Below are positions 11,340 to 22,666 of a DNA stretch of 64,000 bases, piece after piece. The position numbers and the translations under genes are program-made. The stretch covers positions 248,001 through 312,000 of the forward strand of contig MCFL01000015.1 of NCBI GenBank assembly GCA_002102555.1. Direction: 5' to 3'. Below the pieces are notes generated by a model, which saw only the letters and a program-made list of their open reading frames with translations, had not been told where the DNA came from and made no database searches. This DNA comes from Catenaria anguillulae PL171 (Eukaryota > Blastocladiomycota > Blastocladiomycetes > Blastocladiales > Catenariaceae). Each line of letters opens with the position of its first letter. Within the stretch, counting starts at the first letter, position 1.

Positions 11340-14300
11340 TCAAGCGTATTGGTGAGAAGTGTGGTTTGCCGTGCAGATTACTGAGTGTTTCGGGATGCAA
11401 ATGTTGGCAATGTGTATCGTCGTTCACATAATGCAATGTCGTTCAGCTTACGGAGATGTCCCAGAAATGAAGTCGGACCAGCACTAGATCTTCCACTTAC
11501 AAACATCCAGCGTTTCCTGCTCGGGTCCAGCCGAGGCCCTAACAACCATCGAGCAAACACTCTACCCCACCTTGGGTTGTATGTTCTGCATTGAAATCCA
11601 AGATTTATCTGATCTGATGCACGGGTTTATCGGGGAGCACAGAAGCAATAGAAATCATGGCGCAAGAACTGTGCCCATATCAGCCCTGGTTTGGTATGTT
11701 GCTTCACGTCATTTGGTTTGCAAACTGGCGTCCCTTGTCTCCTGTCTCACTACCAAAATGCTCGTGATCACAAAAAATGCCTTCCTTGATCAAGCCGCGG
11801 CAGGAGCCACTGTCTGGTCTTGGCTGTCGTGGACGTTGTGGGGCCTGGTCAGCTGACACATGAAAATCTGCAGCTGAGCACGCAACGTGTGGGAAAAGCT
11901 TAAGGAAGCGAGGTAATGTGCCAAGGCGCTGGCAGTCGGGGGCATGGCGGGCGTCGGAACACGACCATTTCTCCGTACCTCCGCTCTGTTGGTCTCGCCA
12001 GGTGTCATGCGAAGGTCCTTCATCGCAGTGTCGGTATGCATCATTCGCCGACTTGGCTCTGCTTCTTCTCGTTCAAGTTTCCAAATGCCAGCTTCTTCGA
12101 ATACTTGGTAAGGCTGGTTGGACGCGTCCATCTCTGAGAACATCAGTGACATCAACAACCAAACTTACAATTTCACACTTGCGCGCTCCATACGCTCGCG
12201 CTTGGCCGTCACCGTGGAGTCTGGCGTCGGAAACGTGGCCATGCATGCACACCTGAGAGGCTTTCGGCAAAAATTATTGCAGAAGGGCTCGGCCAACCAT
12301 GGCAATTAACGGCCGCACAATTGCCTATTCTGACCAGTGGATCGGGAGCAGGTCCACCGCACCCAAAGTGCCACTGTCTTCGATTTCATCATGATCACGT
12401 TCAAACGCAGGTGATATTGCGGCTCGGGTATTCGGCTGTGACGGCGCCGTGGCGGTGTCTCAGGTGTGCTCATCTGGTCAACACGCGTCTCGGCCAGCAC
12501 TCGAGGTTCGTCAATATTGCAATACTCCGATCCCGAGCTATGATTGTGTCAAAAACTCCTTCACCAGAGTCAAGACATGGCTAATGACCACTCTCAGTCA
12601 TAGCTCGAAGGTATGCGTCCCTGAGAACAGGTCGCGCTGACAGGCCCAAGACGCGCCCGAGACTCATGCGGCAGTCGAGGGTCGGGACATGGATAGCCAC
12701 AGAGGTGTCCAGCGCGCGCAAAATCTTGTCCCGGTCACAGTTATTCTTTGCTTTGGCACACATTTCCACTGTCGGCCAGTGGGACATGGCGTTTGTTTTG
12801 TTGCAGATCCTTCCACGTTTACACCCCATGTATACAGCTCCATTGAACCTATCACACTGCATCGTTGTGTTTTAGACATGATCATTTGGCAAGCCCTCGC
12901 TCAGTAGGTAGCCTGTGCGTCACTGCTGTTGATGTTTTGTTGATAATTGTGTTGCTGTCTCACTATGGTGGACAAGGTGGACCCATGTGGGACATGAGTT
13001 GGCTGAGGAGATTGTCGCTGAAACCGTGCTTTGAACACTGGTCCCGAGGCCACTCGTCGTCGCATTGTGCAGTCGGCCCGGTTCGATTCGCACACGTTTA
13101 CCGTTGTTCTTTGGCATGCAGCCAGCCAGGTGGGAGGCATGGAACCTCGGCTGAGGCGGCTTCCTATGCATTTTATGCGGGTTCCTGGCAGGCAGCAATT
13201 CTGCAAATCGAGTGCGCGACGGCCACCGTGCATCTTCATTTCCCCTTGACTTCATCTCACGAATGGGTACTTAATGGACATGCATACCCTCTGGCGTTGC
13301 CCTGCCTGGCCTCGTCAAGCATTTTGACTTCGATTCGTCCCGTCAGCTGCCTACCTCAGCCTTTCAACACTGCTCGTCATTCTCACTTGGACAAGTACCA
13401 TTCAAACGTACGTCCAGCCCCACTTTCTCGCCTTGCTTCGCGGCTCGCTGTCATGCATGTCACTCTGCACTCTGCGACTCTCCGACCGCTGTGCCTGAAC
13501 GTCCATTCGGTGAACGACCCGCGACGAGTCGACGGTCTGTTGGCGTGGTCATTCCGTGCTGGACGACTGCTGCCTGCTGCCTGCTGCCTGCATGTGCTTA
13601 CCGCCTTGGGTGCAGGGAGAAAGGAGAGATCGGCGGTTGTTGACGACTGCGATCACGGATTGCTTAGCTCCACTTTTTCGTCAGTAGCCGCGATTGGAGC
13701 GATTGTGTGTGACAAAGGGGCTCCTGAAGCAAGGTAGTTTCCGAATGCAAGTTTGATAAACTCGACTGACCGCATGACCCCGTTTTTAAACCATCAAACG
13801 CCTCATTCTCATTTCCAATCAATCCTGAAACACCAACACCACCACCACCCACACCACCCCTTCGTCCACTTCCGACCCTCCGGCCCCCTGTTCCTGTCCA
13901 TGTTTCCCGGCCTGCGGCCTTCCATGCATGCATGATCTGATGGCTTTGCTTGCTCGCTTGCCTTGATTCGACACTGGAAATTCTCAAACGGACCCCTTGT
14001 TGGCCTGTCTCACTGTTGCGTTCCCGTGTCGTCCATCCACAATGTGTTCCGTGACCACCTGCCCATGAATGGCTTGATTGATCTCGCACGTTTATTGCCC
14101 CGATTTCCGACACACACTCGCTCACACACAATCTTGCATGTTGATGTTGTGGTGCAGCAGCCAGCCTGTCCCGCTTGCTCTTCGATTCGACCGCACATCC
14201 CCCTCTTTTTCAAGACTCTGCCGGTGCACCTTGTTTGCAACACATATCTACCAGCTCGTCCCCCATCCCACACCCTTTGGCCCCACAAAAGTCTTGAGTT

Positions 14301-14385
14301 GGATCTCGACACTTGTCTTTCAACGCAACTACGAAAAACGATTGCAAGTCTGCTTGCCAAGGCCCCGCCAAGAATAGCAAGTTCG
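11340..14385. other. long gene-poor region upstream of the zinc-finger gene
   Basis: About 3 kb with no coding sequence I can support. The longest open frame (12865-13737, plus) has no domain, no intron pattern and biased composition. The last several hundred bases before 14386 are pyrimidine-rich and look like a long 5' UTR or leader. Enhancers, a non-coding RNA or leader introns are possible. No tRNA was found: a GGTTCGATTCG near 13080 lacks a matching A box. Confidence 0.55.
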
Positions 14386-17202
14386 ATGCTCAGCATGACC
14401 TTTGACTCCATTTCGTCTCCAACCATGCCAACTTTCAACACCAACGCTTCAAGTTGCAGCGGGAGAGGTGTGGTCACACAAGCAGCCGCGGATCACCCTT
14501 GCAGCAGTACCAGCAGCAATGACACGTCACCGTCTGGCTCCAGTTCCAACATGCATTCGTCTGCATCTTCATCTGCATCTGCGTCGTTTGCAGCAGCCCC
14601 TGCTCAAGTCGGCGGCGCCCATGGCCAGCAGCAGCAGCCGGCCCGCTCACTGTCGCTCAACTTCCAGCATCTCAAGGTTTGTCATGGCCTCGATGTCGAT
14701 TCGACGCATTCTTTCTTCTGTTCGACTCCCTCATCACCACTGCTTCCTTGTGCTCCCTATTCTGGCGGCTCGCGCCCGCATTCTCGACACTGCACCGATT
14801 CCAACGATTCCACTGCTTCCTTGTGTGATGCCATTTTGAATTCTCACCACCGCCTTGCTTGTCCCGTTTTACCCCTTTCTGCTGCGTCTGTGACCGCCTT
14901 CCCAACCGGCTCGGATTCCTCCTCCTCCTCCTACCTGTGTGCTGCGCGCGGCGATTCCCCCGCTTTCTTGTATCAGTTACATCACCATCACCACCATTCC
15001 CAAGGCCTGCCCAACCAGCAGCACCAGCTTTCCCACAGCAACGGCCTCGCGCAAGACTCGCACCAAGCGCCGCTCGCGTCACCTGGAATCTTCTCGCTCG
15101 AGCAACTCCTCAACTCGTCCCGCCTGTCAACGGCACCAGCGTCAAGTACCAGCAGCACCCCAACTTCGCCAGCAACCCCGCAACTGCACTCGTTCCCGCA
15201 CCAGCAGTTCGACCCGTCAACCACCGGTGCCACAACCATGCTGTCGTCACCCATTGAATCTGCCGGCCTGAGCCACGGCGACATGAGTGCGTGGATTGCC
15301 AGCACCATGCACGAGCAGATGGCCACGAGCGGGATGTTGCTCCATCATGATCACGGCGCGTCGTCGTCGTCGTCGTCGTCGGCGTCGTCTTCATCGGGCC
15401 AGGTCGTCGGTGCCAACGTAGACGTGCTCGATCATTTCATGCACTACACGGCAGCGTACCCAGAAGTCCATGTCAATGGGCTTGGGCTCGTGGACGAGTC
15501 GCTCGTGTGTCTCGCGTCGCCCATTGTCGATCACCACCAGGATCAGGGCTTGTCTTCGCCGTTGGTGGCTATCAACATGTCGGCGTCGTCGACTGCGTCA
15601 GTGGGAGCTGGCGCTGGAGATGGGGCGTTTGCCGGTGCGCAGCCCGGCGTGCTTCCAAACCATTTGCTCTGGCATCCCCAAGTCCACGGCTCGGCGGGGA
15701 CTGCGATGGCATCCTCGAGCGACCCGGGGTGCACATACAGCTTGCCGTCGCCCGTGCCGTCGACGCGGTCATCCACGGGCCCCGCTGACCAGCAGCAGCA
15801 AGCAATCGTCAAGCCCAGCACGCTTGGGTACAAGGGCAGCCCCCCGCCTTCGGACTTGTGGTCACTGCCGCTCAAGTCGTCGCTCGATCTTGATGTGTTT
15901 TCGCACGGGTCCGTCATGTCCTCGGCGCCCACGTCGCCGTCCATGCGCATGATGACGTTTGCCGTGGACCCGGAGGTGATCAAGCAGGCACTCTTGATGC
16001 AGGTTGGCTCAAATTCGGGATCGGATTCATCTGTGGGCCCGTCGCCATTGTCGGCCTCGTCGTCGTCGCCCACTATGCCTGCTCCGTCGAGTGAAGGTGG
16101 CTCCGAGTGCATGGATTTGCAGGCCTTGTTCAGCAATGGCGGCAGCAACAGTGCCCAGGTCGGCGGCTCGGCCGCTGCTGACGTGGACATGAACGACTCG
16201 CCGCCGTCGCCTCCTGCGACCCCCATGGTGGTAAACCCAAAGCAAGCTCATGAAGACCAGCAGCAGCAAGTCCAGTTCCAAGCTCCTCGCTATCCCAACC
16301 AAGCTCCGATGCCCATGCCCGCAGTCTCAAGACCCCCCTTGTCGGTATCCAGCAGCACCTACTCGAGCACAGACCTCACCTCGCCTGTCTTGCCGTCGCC
16401 CATGACTGCCGCATTCCTGCTGGCTCAGCAAACCCCGCTTCCACCGACCCCGACCACGCCCAGCGGCGCATTCGACGGGAATGCGGCAGCATCTTCGGGA
16501 GCATCCTTGGGCGCCTCGTCGTCCAACCTGGTCAGCTATCCCGAGACGCTTCCGGCGCCGACCAAGCTGTGCCCCGCACCCGTTCGCCGCCCGCGCATGC
16601 GCAAGCGGTCGACGCTGTCTGGCGACGACGGCATGGGCGGGTCCTCGCCCGTTCCGCACCATCACCCGTACGCGCAGCACGGGATGGTTGCCATCAGCAA
16701 CGCGGCCGTCTCGACGGGCTTGCACACTGGACCTTCGAGTCCCGTGACACCCACCATTTCCGAACACCCAGCGTCTCCGACCGTGGCATCTTCACCGCAC
16801 TTGTCAGCTCTGCTCGCGTCCGGCACGGACGAGACAGGCAACCCGACCACGTCCAAGCTCTACACGTGCATCAAGTGCGACAAGTCATTCAAGCGCAAGG
16901 CCGACTGTGTGCGGCACGCGCGTGTCCACACGGGCGAAAAGCCGTACCGGTGCCCGTGCGGCGAGTCGTTTGCCCGGCAAGACGCTCTGCGTCGGCATCA
17001 GAGCAAGGCCCCGCTCGAGACCACGTGTCGCATGGCGCTCCTGAATGGCGGCGTGTTGCCTGCGGCGTTTTCCGGCGACGATGGTGTGCACTTGTCACCT
17101 GGGTTGACGGTTGTGGGCGGGCGGCCGGTTACCAGTTTGGATCGGAGTCCGGCGGCATTGGCGTGTGTGGTTGCGCTTGCACCCGCACCGGCCAGGGAGT
17201 AG
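14386..17202 (+). CDS. C2H2 zinc-finger transcription factor (SWI5/ACE2-like last finger)
   Basis: Large low-complexity regulator (938 residues from this ATG) with two C-terminal zinc fingers. Finger 1 is YTCIKCDKSFKRKADCVRHARVH and finger 2 is PYRCPCGESFARQDALRRHQ, joined by a TGEK linker. Finger 2 has only one residue between its cysteines (CPCG), a spacing reminiscent of the last finger of yeast Swi5 and Ace2. The N-terminal 800 residues are Ser, Gln, His and Pro rich, as in activation domains. ATGs at 14386 and 14395 are both possible starts; the frame stays open upstream to 13963 but that part looks like leader sequence. A 300-base in-frame segment, 14677-14976 (GTTTGT...TATCAG), may be an intron or a retained segment. 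The DNA targets cannot be read from sequence. Confidence 0.85.
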   Translation: MLSMTFDSISSPTMPTFNTNASSCSGRGVVTQAAADHPCSSTSSNDTSPSGSSSNMHSSASSSASASFAAAPAQVGGAHGQQQQPARSLSLNFQHLKVCHGLDVDSTHSFFCSTPSSPLLPCAPYSGGSRPHSRHCTDSNDSTASLCDAILNSHHRLACPVLPLSAASVTAFPTGSDSSSSSYLCAARGDSPAFLYQLHHHHHHSQGLPNQQHQLSHSNGLAQDSHQAPLASPGIFSLEQLLNSSRLSTAPASSTSSTPTSPATPQLHSFPHQQFDPSTTGATTMLSSPIESAGLSHGDMSAWIASTMHEQMATSGMLLHHDHGASSSSSSSASSSSGQVVGANVDVLDHFMHYTAAYPEVHVNGLGLVDESLVCLASPIVDHHQDQGLSSPLVAINMSASSTASVGAGAGDGAFAGAQPGVLPNHLLWHPQVHGSAGTAMASSSDPGCTYSLPSPVPSTRSSTGPADQQQQAIVKPSTLGYKGSPPPSDLWSLPLKSSLDLDVFSHGSVMSSAPTSPSMRMMTFAVDPEVIKQALLMQVGSNSGSDSSVGPSPLSASSSSPTMPAPSSEGGSECMDLQALFSNGGSNSAQVGGSAAADVDMNDSPPSPPATPMVVNPKQAHEDQQQQVQFQAPRYPNQAPMPMPAVSRPPLSVSSSTYSSTDLTSPVLPSPMTAAFLLAQQTPLPPTPTTPSGAFDGNAAASSGASLGASSSNLVSYPETLPAPTKLCPAPVRRPRMRKRSTLSGDDGMGGSSPVPHHHPYAQHGMVAISNAAVSTGLHTGPSSPVTPTISEHPASPTVASSPHLSALLASGTDETGNPTTSKLYTCIKCDKSFKRKADCVRHARVHTGEKPYRCPCGESFARQDALRRHQSKAPLETTCRMALLNGGVLPAAFSGDDGVHLSPGLTVVGGRPVTSLDRSPAALACVVALAPAPARE
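14677..14976 (+). other. candidate in-frame intron in the zinc-finger gene
   Basis: Starts GTTTGT after CTCAAG and ends TATCAG before TTACATCAC, phase 0 on both sides, exactly 300 bases and free of stops. Its composition is pyrimidine-rich, unlike the Ser/Gln-coding flanks. Retention adds 100 residues and removal keeps the frame. Confidence 0.4.
15360..15395. repeat. TCG triplet run encoding poly-Ser
   Basis: A TCG-type triplet run inside the zinc-finger gene encodes a serine tract. It is one of several Ser, Gln and His homopolymer-coding tracts in this protein. Confidence 0.55.
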
Positions 17203-17949
17203 ATGAGCGCGTCGTTGCCCCTTGTTGTTTTGCTTTTCCTATTTGCCCTACCTATCTGACCATTTGCTTTCGCACCTTTGTGTCCATTGCCCCCTCTGAC
17301 CTACTACTCTTACGACTACCAACTATGACCAACTTGTGTTTTCCCTTCGTTTTCTCATGCTAGCTCGCAGGTAGCTTGTTATCATCCATCTGATCCATGC
17401 TCTTTCTCGATTGTTTTGTTCTTTTGTGTCTTGCTCTCATTGCTGCTCCGCTTTTTTGCTTCTACCCCATCTTACCTGTCCCAGTCATCTATCTATTCGA
17501 ATTGATATTCCTCTTTATAGACCCTTCCATACGAACGCACCCTTCGTCCTTGTCCTGGTGTCACTCAACTTGAACTAGTCGTGACACGTTGAGCACAACA
17601 GGGCCACACCCTATCGATTTCACTCCGTTAATACATGTGTACCTTCATAAGTACACAGTGGCCGCGGCTAAGTTGCATCCAGCGTCGCCAGGAGTTAACA
17701 TGGAAAGCTGCCTCGACCTGTGCAGCACATTAACCAGCACTCCATTCTATTTCTGCTCTACTTTCTATGTTTTTGTTGTATGACGTGCTGGTCCCTCATT
17801 TTCATTGTTTCCTTTCATGTGCCTTTGTTGAGGACGTGATCTTTCATGTATTTGCGGGCGACATTTGATGCAACTATGAATTCGTTCGTATGTTGACCGG
17901 GCCTGCGCGCGTAAAGCATCAACTGCCATGGGCACTACTCACATCACGA
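17203..17949. other. convergent 3' intergenic region, pyrimidine-rich
   Basis: About 750 bases between the stop of the zinc-finger gene and the stop of the glucosidase II beta gene. It is rich in C/T runs and A/T patches and should contain both 3' UTRs. No further gene or repeat was recognised. Confidence 0.5.
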
Positions 17950-19743
17950 TTACAATTCACCGTGCCCCGCCTCGTTGCCATCCCCGTCCTCGTCACCCTT
18001 TACTGGCTCATCCCCACATGCCGCGGGTGTCACAAACGTCATGACATACTCGCACTTGTTGGGCTCGCCCACACCCTTGACCTCCTCCTTATCACCGCAC
18101 TCGAGGTTCACCTTGACACTCCGAGCGGGCCCATTCCAACACGTGGCCCCATTTTCAAACACCCAGGCCGAGTTGTTGTCAACCCACTTGCCCCAATTAC
18201 CCAAGTTGTTTCCGTATGACTGGCCAGTGGGCTTTTGCTCGGCATTCTTGAACGGACACAGCTCGTACGTGTACTCGCCCATGTTGACCGAATAGCACTT
18301 GTCGATGTAGGCCGCGTAGGCGGCCTCGGGGCCGACATCCACCGAGGTGGCGGTGCGCAGCTTGTCGCGGGTGGATTCGAGGTCGCGTTGCTTGGATTCG
18401 GCGTCCCAGACGGCCTGGCGGGCGGACTCGACGGCTGCGTTGGATCGAGCGAGAAACGGTCAGTGATAATCAAAACGTCGGCGAGGTTGCAATGAAGAAG
18501 ACACTCGCACCTTTCTTTGCAACGTCCAAGGGGGTTACTGGTTTGGGCGCAATCAGTCCATACAAGAGGAATCGAGCACGGTCAACAAACGAAGCTACAT
18601 CCACCCAGGTCGTCAATATCATAGATCGAATCGCATCAAGCCATTAGGAAAACGTACACTCGGCCGTCAATGCCACATCCCCCGGGCCAGCTCCAGTGTT
18701 CGTTGGCACATCCCCCAACGCCTTCAAATCCTCATCACTCACGGCCCACCTCGCACTTTGGAACTCGCGCTCCAACTCTGCCACAGCCTCTTCGCCCTTA
18801 TCCGAGGTCTTGAACTTGTTCATGGCCTCGTCCATTCCGCCCACGGCACGCTGCAGCCTGTCCACGAGCTGTGCCAAGCTCGACGGGCTAAACTTGCCGA
18901 GGCGCGTGTCGTGTTCGGTGGCGCGGCGCTCGTCTTCCTCTGCGGCGTCGCGCTTGGCGCGCAGCGAGGCCAGGTCGGATTCGAGCGATTTCAAGTCGGA
19001 TTCCACGGTGGCGAGTTGGGCGACGCGGTCGGATTTGGATTTGGCGGCGGTGGCGCGGTACTCTTGCTTGATGCGGAAGCCCTGTTTTGTACAAAATGAA
19101 TGTTGGGATTGTGTCAGTGAACGGTATGGCGTCCAAACCATGACAAGTAGAATCGTATCGTACTGCCTTGCGCTTCCGCTCCAGCGCCTCCATGTGCTCC
19201 CTGCGCTCCTTGCCCTTGGCCGCACACGTGTTGGGGCACTTGACTTTACCATCCACCTCGTCGGTGCCATCGCAGCACTCTGGGTCGCAAATGCCGTCAT
19301 TGACGCGCGACGATGGCAAAAACGCAGGCAAATGACCCTTGTTGGCACAGTAAAACGTTCCATTGGGACACGCCGCCGTGCCCGGCTCGTCGCTGCCGTC
19401 GAGGCAGTCGCAATAGTCGTCGTTAACGGCCGAGAAGGGGATGAGGCGCGAGGGGGCTTTGATGCAGGCGAATTGGTTGTCCTTGGTGGGTTTGTAAAGG
19501 GCGGCCTCTAAAGGATGCAGACGAGATCAGGTGGTTGATCGGAAGAAACATTACATGGATAAAACCGTGGATAGGTGACGGACTTGATCTTGGGATTCCA
19601 CGGGGTAGTGCAGCGGCGTCGCCAGTGTTGGAAGACGACGCAATCACTGTGTCGGCGCAAGAGGCGGCGAGCAAGAGCGCGGCAGCGGTGGCGGCGACCG
19701 CCAGGGTCACGGTAAGTGCATGAGATGGACGCTGAGGCTTCAT
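17950..19743 (-). CDS. glucosidase II regulatory beta subunit
   Basis: Non-catalytic ER subunit that holds glucosidase II in the lumen and presents N-glycans for glucose trimming and glycoprotein quality control. Five exons (19743-19584, 19507-19164, 19081-18658, an 27-base microexon 18537-18511, 18434-17950) join in phase to 479 residues. A signal peptide (ALTVTLAVAATAAALLLAAS) is followed by the family entry RGIPRSKAALY. Two LDLa-like Cys modules follow (VNDDYCDCLDGSDEPG, VNDGICDPECCDGTDE), then a Lys/Glu-rich coiled coil. The mannose-6-phosphate-receptor homology domain comes last (CYSVNMGEYTYELCPF, GNWGKWVDNNSAWVFENG, KCEYVMTFVTPAAC). The C terminus is HGEL rather than the usual HDEL retention signal. 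It shares a 280-base divergent promoter with the SRP40-like gene. Confidence 0.95.
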
Positions 19744-20023
19744 TTTTTTATACATCATTGGCGGTCGTCATGGGCATCGGGGAAAGGGCAAAGCAGTGGC
19801 AGCACAGCGTGAGACTGACGGGTGCAAGCTGCCAAGTCTGGAGACGTGTCACATGACCCCACGCAGCTCTGGAATGCACTCGCCCGGATCGACCTTGCAC
19901 ATCGCCTCGCCGCCAATGCTTCCAGTGCAACTCGAATCAATACCAACACCGATACCGTCCCACGGCCAACGACGCATTGCCCCGCCCAGCCGCCGCAGAC
20001 CTCACGACGCATCGCCCACAAAA
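19744..20023. promoter_or_regulatory. divergent promoter between glucosidase II beta and the SRP40-like gene
   Basis: A 280-base spacer between outward-facing start codons. No known binding motif was identified with confidence. Confidence 0.45.
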
Positions 20024-20339
20024 ATGAAAACCAACCAAGTGCTCATGTGCCTCGTGCACGCCTTCCTCGTCGAGCAGGGCAAGGCGGACGCTGCAAAGGC
20101 CCTCGGTCTCAGCGACGCCGACATCAAAGCCGTCACGGGCAAGTATGCGCCCCTGACCGAAGTCGACCTCAAGTATGCCCTCCACTGCAGCCGCCTAGAC
20201 AACTTAATAGCCAAGGATTTTAATGTCATTACTGACTGGCGGCTTTCGCATCCATTGTACTCTGGAACAGCCCCAAGGCCAACGGTGCCTCGTCCTCGAG
20301 TGAATCCTCTTCTTCCTCGTCCTCATCGTCGTCGAGCGG

Positions 20340-20372
<33 letters not shown>

Positions 20373-21882
20373 TTCGTCGTCGTCTTCTTCCTCGTCGAGC
20401 TCTGATTCCAGCTCCGAGGCCGACAGCACACCGGCAGCGTCCAAGTCCAGCTCCGATGTCGAGATGAAGGAGGCTTCGGCTGAGTCTTCGTCATCGTCCA
20501 GCAGCAGCAGCTCTTCCTCTTCGAGCGATTCGTCCTCTTCGTCCTCGTCCAGTGAATCTGAGGACGAGAAGCCCGCTTCGCCCAAGAAGGCTGCCGTCGC
20601 ATCGCCCAAGAAGGTTGTTGCACCACCTGCTTCGCCCAAGAAGGCCGAGATGAGCGATTCGTCGTCCTCGTCGTCTTCCTCCTCTTCCTCGGTATGCACT
20701 CCCATCATTCGCCAAGATCCTTGAAAGCGCATTGATTCTCACTTTAATGACTCGCGAATGCGTTTCTCCGTGATTTAGGACTCGTCCAGCTCGTCCTCGT
20801 CGTCCTCGTCCTCTGACAGCGACTCGGACTCTGAGCCCTCCAAGCCTGCTTCCCCCAGGAAGGTTGCTGCGTCGCCCAAGAAGGCTGCCACCCCCGTGAA
20901 GGCTACCCCTGCGTCGCCTGCCAAGAAGGCTGCCGAGAGTTCGGTGCGTCAACTGAATAGTCCCCAACTGCAATCATGGGCTGTAACATTGACATCAAAT
21001 CTTGTATTCAATGACAGGACTCGAGCTCCTCGTCGTCGTCTGATTCGTCGTCGTCGTCATCGGTACGCCTCGTTACCACGCCAACAGTTGTCTTTCGACA
21101 CCAACCACTCACTCAATGCCATGCGCCATCCTGCTGAATAGGACTCGAGCTCTTCGTCGTCGTCTGATTCGTCCTCGGACAGTGACTCTGAGCCCGCCGC
21201 GTCACCCAAGAAGGTTTCGCCGCCCTCGCCCAAGAAGATTGCGTCCCCCGTCAAGCCCGCATCGCCCACCAAGAAGGCCGCGTCTTCCGATTCGAGCTCG
21301 TCGTCCTCTTCGTCCTCCTCTGTACGGTCACTTTGCATTCGTTTTTCCACATTCTGCGTTTAGCTGACCGAGCTTCCCTTTTCTCAGGACTCGAGCTCGT
21401 CGTCCGACTCTTCTTCTTCTTCGTCTTCTTCGTCCGACAGCGACAGCGACTCGGACAAGATGGACGTTGACACGCCTGCTGCTCCGTCCCCCGCCAAGAC
21501 CAACGGCGACGCCCCTGCCTCCCGCAAGCGCTCGCGCTCCGACTCGTCGTCTGGCTCGTCCTCGTTGTCGTCGGGCTCGTCTTCGTCTTCTTCGGGCTCG
21601 TCGTCCGACTCTGGCTCGCAGCAGCCGCAGCAAAAGAAGCCCCGCGTGCAAGAGCGGTTCCAGCGCGTCAATCCGGCCGAGGTGGAGTTTGCCAACGAGG
21701 CCGTCAAGGACAACTCGTACCGGTCGCATGGATCGTACGGCGACCGCGCACACCGCGACTTGGTGGTGACGCGCGGCAAGTCGTTCCGCGCAGAGAAGAC
21801 AAAGAAGAAGAGAGGAAGTTACCGTGGCGGCGTCATTGATACCAGTGCAAACTGCATCAAGCTTGGCTCGGATTCCGAGTAA
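20024..21882 (+). CDS. SRP40/Nopp140-like nucleolar phosphoprotein
   Basis: Nucleolar chaperone-like protein of the yeast Srp40 and vertebrate NOLC1 group, linked to snoRNP assembly and rRNA transcription. Six exons (20024-20172, 20271-20691, 20779-20943, 21018-21062, 21142-21321, 21388-21882) join in phase to 484 residues. The N terminus is a LisH-type dimerisation helix pair (LMCLVHAFLVEQGKADAAKA). The middle alternates acidic Ser/Asp/Glu tracts, candidate CK2 sites, with basic Ser-Pro-Lys-Lys units. The C-terminal SRP40 domain is well conserved: RVQERFQRVNPAEVEF, GDRAHRDLVVTRGKSFR, then a Lys-rich stretch and SYRGGVID. Introns 2-5 are all phase 0, and exons 3-6 each start with GACTCG (Asp-Ser), so the acidic modules are encoded by interchangeable exons. 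The first intron (98 bases, with TACTGAC) is the least certain. Confidence 0.9.
20290..21640. repeat. serine/acidic low-complexity coding tracts
   Basis: Repeated TCG/TCC/TCT/AGC blocks interspersed with AAGAAG-containing units (Ser-Pro-Lys-Lys) extend across exons 2-6 of the SRP40-like gene. They are coding low complexity, not a mobile repeat. Confidence 0.75.
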
Positions 21883-22666
21883 GGTGGTATTGGTTGGTGG
21901 TCGTGTAGATTTCTCTTTTCCTGGCGGTTTGATTTGTGTCCTTTATTGTTTCTCAGTTCCTAGTCCATAGGTTTCTCGATTACTTTGTTTCCCCTTGTCG
22001 GTGCTCTCATGCCATACTTCGTCCTTTGCCCAACTTGATACGTATTTGCATGTATTCGCCATCACTAGTGTTGACCAAGGAGGTTATTTACCGGCATTCA
22101 TGCTCTCATCTTTGACGACGAGTGGCATGCATGGGAACGTCTCGCGAATATGGTCTGTCTGTCGACGTGTGCTGAGTGACCTCGACCGTTTCATGACTGT
22201 CTCCAATCAGGGCGCAAAACAACAATTCCATCCGGTCCCACATCCCTTCCCCTTCCCCTTCGCCGGCCGCATCCATGCGAGCCGCTGCTGAAGTGATCCA
22301 ACTACCCATGCCATGCCAGTCACGCTAGCGTTTTCTCTTTTTGGTTGCATAGAAACGAATGCAATAATGCCACAGCAGTTGCCCTGATTCCATCCTTTGG
22401 CACTCGCCCGTGGCCAGGCCAACCTGATCCGCCACTGTCATCCTTCCTTCTCCCTCAATCTCGCTGACCTCTTCACCAACTCACTCGCCTGGCCGTCAAG
22501 ACCTGAATCCCCCGCCGTCGTCCATCAACAAGTCGACATCGGCTTTGTTTCCACAGACTCTGTGACTCAAGACGCAACAAAGACAAGTAGACCCCTGCTA
22601 CTCGTGCATCCATTGCGAGCACGCTAGACTGACAGCTGCAGACAAGCGTACAGTACTCACGTCAAC
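21883..22666. other. intergenic between the SRP40-like gene and the chitinase
   Basis: About 780 bases holding the SRP40-like 3' UTR and the chitinase promoter. Short open frames here have no recognisable content. Nothing else is seen. Confidence 0.5.

Noticed and set aside
13078..13090. GGTTCGATTCG as a tRNA B box
   Set aside because: No A box, acceptor pairing or anticodon stem at the right distances.
12865..13737. 290-codon plus-strand open frame upstream of the zinc-finger gene
   Set aside because: No domain, mixed hydrophobic and basic composition without coding periodicity, and it lies in the leader region.
13963..14385. Upstream extension of the zinc-finger frame
   Set aside because: Open by chance; Leu/Pro/His-rich translation and pyrimidine-rich DNA fit a 5' leader better than protein.
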